64,000 nt of DNA, from assembly GCA_013284265.1 (NCBI GenBank), contig JABTBR010000028.1, forward strand, positions 1 to 64,000, given 5' to 3'. The DNA comes from Oxalobacteraceae bacterium. Lineage in GTDB: Bacteria; Pseudomonadota; Gammaproteobacteria; Burkholderiales; Burkholderiaceae_D. The notes under the pieces were generated by a model, which saw nothing but the letters and a program-made list of their open reading frames with translations, ran no database searches and had not been told where the DNA came from. Position 1 is the stretch's first letter. Each line of letters begins with the position of its first letter. The position numbers were made by a program, and so were the translations under genes. Below, in pieces: positions 62,186 to 64,000 of this stretch.

Positions 62186-62668
62186 ATGAACAACCTCAGC
62201 AAAATACTCTCACTTGAAAACGTCCTGCTTGATCTGGAAGTGTCCAGCAAGAAACGGGCATTCGAGCAAGCCGGACTGATTTTCGAAAACAATTGCGGCA
62301 TCGCCCGCTCTACCGTCTCGGATAATCTGTTCGCCCGCGAACGCCTGGGCTCCACCGGCCTGGGCCACGGCGTGGCCGTGCCGCATGGCCGCATCAAGGG
62401 CATGAAAACCCTGAAGAACCCGCTGGCCGCCTTCGTGCGCCTGGCCGAGCCGATCCCCTTCGAGTCGCCGGACGGCAAACCGGTCAATCTGCTGTTCTTC
62501 CTGCTCATTCCCGACCACGTGACCCAGCAGCACCTGGAAATCCTGTCGGAAATCGCCGAAATGTTCTCGGACGACGCCTTCCGCACCGCGCTGAGTACGG
62601 AAACCGATCCTAAAGTCGTCCATGCGCGCATCGTCAACTGGCTGCCCAGCCTGCAGGCCGCCGGCTAA
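62186..62668 (+). CDS. ptsN: PTS IIA-like nitrogen regulatory protein
   Basis: The 160-residue EIIA-Ntr protein accepts phosphate from the Npr/HPr branch and regulates potassium and nitrogen functions. The phosphorylatable His67 is in GVAVPHGRI. NLLFFLLIPDHVTQQHLEIL is the conserved second half. ATG at 62186 is chosen; a GTG nine codons earlier is possible. Neither has a clear ribosome binding site. Confidence 0.93.
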   Translation: MNNLSKILSLENVLLDLEVSSKKRAFEQAGLIFENNCGIARSTVSDNLFARERLGSTGLGHGVAVPHGRIKGMKTLKNPLAAFVRLAEPIPFESPDGKPVNLLFFLLIPDHVTQQHLEILSEIAEMFSDDAFRTALSTETDPKVVHARIVNWLPSLQAAG

Positions 62669-62691
62669 CATCCGCATATTTGCGCCGTACC

Positions 62692-62710
62692 ACGGGGAGC
62701 CGCGCTCCCC
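62692..62710 (+). terminator. Hairpin between ptsN and hprK
   Basis: CGGGGAGC-cgc-GCTCCCCG is a perfect 8-base stem, without a T run, 24 bases after ptsN. It could attenuate transcription into hprK. Confidence 0.4.
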
Positions 62711-62810
62711 GGTCCGCTCCTCCGGCGGACGCTGCACGCGAAGGCCGCACGCCTTGCATAACCATGAGTTACACTAGGCATACCCCCTCACTGCCCGGAA
62801 AAGAACACTC

Positions 62811-63746
62811 ATGCTGCAAACTCCGCTGACGATTCAAAGGCTGTACGACGACAATCGCGAAAGTTTACAGCTCGGCTGGTTTGCCGGCTTCCCCGGCGGC
62901 GAACGCCTGATCTCGGGCGATGTCGCCTCGGCCGCCGATCAGGTGGGCCACTTGAACACCATCCACCCGGGCCGCATCCAGGTGTTCGGGCACCAGGAAA
63001 TCAATTACTACCAGCGCCTCAAGTCGCTTACCCGCACCCATGTGATCGGCGAGCTGATCGCAGGCGGTCCGCCCGCGCTGATCATCGCCCAGGGGCTGGA
63101 AACGCCGCCGGACATCCTGGCGATCTGCGACGAGAAAAATATCCCCCTGTTTTCCACCCCGCTGCCGGCGGCGCAGGTGATCGACTTCCTGCGCGTCTAT
63201 CTGTCCAAGAAACTGGCGCAGCGCATCATCATGCATGGCGTGTTCATGGACGTGCTGGGCGTGGGCGTGCTCATTACCGGCGACTCGGGCCTGGGCAAGA
63301 GCGAGCTGGGCCTGGAGCTGATTTCGCGCAGCCATGGCCTGGTGGCCGACGATGCGGTGGAGTTTTCGCGCATCGCGCCGAACATGATCGAAGGCCGCTG
63401 CCCGGCCCTGCTGCAGAATCTGCTGGAAGTGCGCGGGCTGGGCCTGCTCGACATCAAGGCCATCTTCGGCGAGACCGCCGTGCGCCGCAAGATGCGCCTG
63501 AAACTGATCGTGCATCTGGTGCGCCGCAGCGCGCTGGAAGAGGAAGTGGAACGCCTGCCCTTCCAGTTCCCGACCGAAGATGTGCTGGGTCTGCCGGTAC
63601 GCAAGGTCGTCATCCCTGTGGCGGCCGGCCGAAATATCGCGGTGCTGCTCGAAGCCGCCGTTCGCAATACCATCCTGCAACTGCGCGGCATCGATACGCT
63701 GCAGGAGTTCATGGAACGTCAACGACAGGCCATGAGCGGCGACTGA
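62811..63746 (+). CDS. hprK: HPr kinase/phosphorylase
   Basis: HprK phosphorylates or dephosphorylates the regulatory serine of HPr. The 311-residue protein has an N-terminal domain, His142, Walker A GDSGLGKS (157-164), and the HprK signature LEVRGLGLLDIKAIFGETAV. The C-terminal helix ends MERQRQAMSGD. It follows ptsN and precedes rapZ, the standard betaproteobacterial order. Confidence 0.96.
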   Translation: MLQTPLTIQRLYDDNRESLQLGWFAGFPGGERLISGDVASAADQVGHLNTIHPGRIQVFGHQEINYYQRLKSLTRTHVIGELIAGGPPALIIAQGLETPPDILAICDEKNIPLFSTPLPAAQVIDFLRVYLSKKLAQRIIMHGVFMDVLGVGVLITGDSGLGKSELGLELISRSHGLVADDAVEFSRIAPNMIEGRCPALLQNLLEVRGLGLLDIKAIFGETAVRRKMRLKLIVHLVRRSALEEEVERLPFQFPTEDVLGLPVRKVVIPVAAGRNIAVLLEAAVRNTILQLRGIDTLQEFMERQRQAMSGD

Positions 63747-63853
63747 TACGCCAGCTGGAAAATTCCTGGACGCCGACAGAGCGCCGGACGCACCGCCTGG
63801 TCCGACAACATGCCACATGCACGCGCAGTCTTGTTAAGGTATCATCTTGGGCT

Positions 63854-64000
63854 ATGCGAATAGTCCTCATCACCGGCATCTCCGGTTCCGGCAAATCGGT
63901 TGCCCTCAATGTCCTGGAAGACTCGGGTTACTACTGCGTCGACAACCTGCCGCCCGCCCTGCTCTCCAGCCTGGTCACCACCTTGGAAGAGGAAGGCACG
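63854..64000 (+). CDS. rapZ: RNase adapter RapZ (5' part, cut by window end)
   Basis: The first 49 codons read MRIVLITGISGSGKSVALNV then LEDSGYYCVDNLPPALL, the Walker A P-loop and following region of RapZ, the nucleotide-binding RNase adapter. The gene continues past the window. Confidence 0.95.
   Translation, partial: MRIVLITGISGSGKSVALNVLEDSGYYCVDNLPPALLSSLVTTLEEEGT

Noticed and set aside
1..64000. tRNA and rRNA genes
   Set aside because: I scanned the intergenic gaps by eye for tRNA arms and conserved rRNA segments and saw none; a covariance-model scan would be needed to exclude small RNAs.

Overview
The window reads as a chromosomal segment of a high-GC betaproteobacterium of the Oxalobacteraceae type (Massilia, Duganella or Janthinobacterium-like). 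This placement is inferred from gene content: a PEP-CTERM exported protein, the ptsN-hprK-rapZ order, FmdB-DUF502-aspS, ubiE-Tim44-ubiJ-ubiB, a FadN-type beta-oxidation operon and stand-alone family-3 solute-binding proteins. No rRNA, tRNA, CRISPR array or complete insertion sequence was recognised.

Layout. 1-3.7 kb is an accessory island. A mobile mystery protein A gene is followed by a broken partner and the tail of an IS481-like transposase. Next comes an AT-rich two-gene cassette on the minus strand: a 637-residue patatin-like protein with a ParB/sulfiredoxin-like C-terminal domain, coupled by ATGA overlap to an archaeo-eukaryotic-primase-like protein. 3.7-10.1 kb holds a cupin, an exported SAM-hydrolase-family protein, a decayed TonB receptor, an orphan solute-binding protein, a PEP-CTERM protein, and three tandem tail-collar (microcystin-dependent-protein type) genes with a GNAT and a Tat-exported DUF6916-like protein. 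10.3-26.6 kb has metK and then a large minus-strand type II polyketide synthase cluster. Its core order is ketoreductase, PPTase, cyclase, KS-alpha, CLF, ACP, CoA ligase, aromatase/cyclase, chain-shortening-type hydrolase. That matches the Photorhabdus anthraquinone antA-antI set, with three extra genes inserted (HemN-like radical SAM, SRPBCC, EVE domain), an aromatase with three SRPBCC domains, an MFS transporter and a LuxR-type regulator.

27.1-43.1 kb contains a WYL regulator, a catalase-family protein, a solute-binding protein, a hipBA module with a visible operator, a beta-oxidation operon with its TetR regulator, and hslR-clsB-nuclease. 43.3-64 kb is mostly core: nudB, aspS, DUF502, fmdB, a TPMT-like methyltransferase, ubiB, ubiJ, Tim44-like, ubiE, DUF971, a TacAT-like toxin-antitoxin pair, HIT, a 1343-residue FAD/Fe-S oxidoreductase, a YqaA-like membrane protein, ilvA, queF, ptsN, hprK and the start of rapZ.

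A palindromic intergenic repeat (outer arms AACCCAcGGC / GCCgTGGGTT, inner arms GGGGTCTGACCC / GGGTCAGACCCC) recurs at eight places. One copy has expanded into a five-unit tandem array that supplies the stop codon of nudB.
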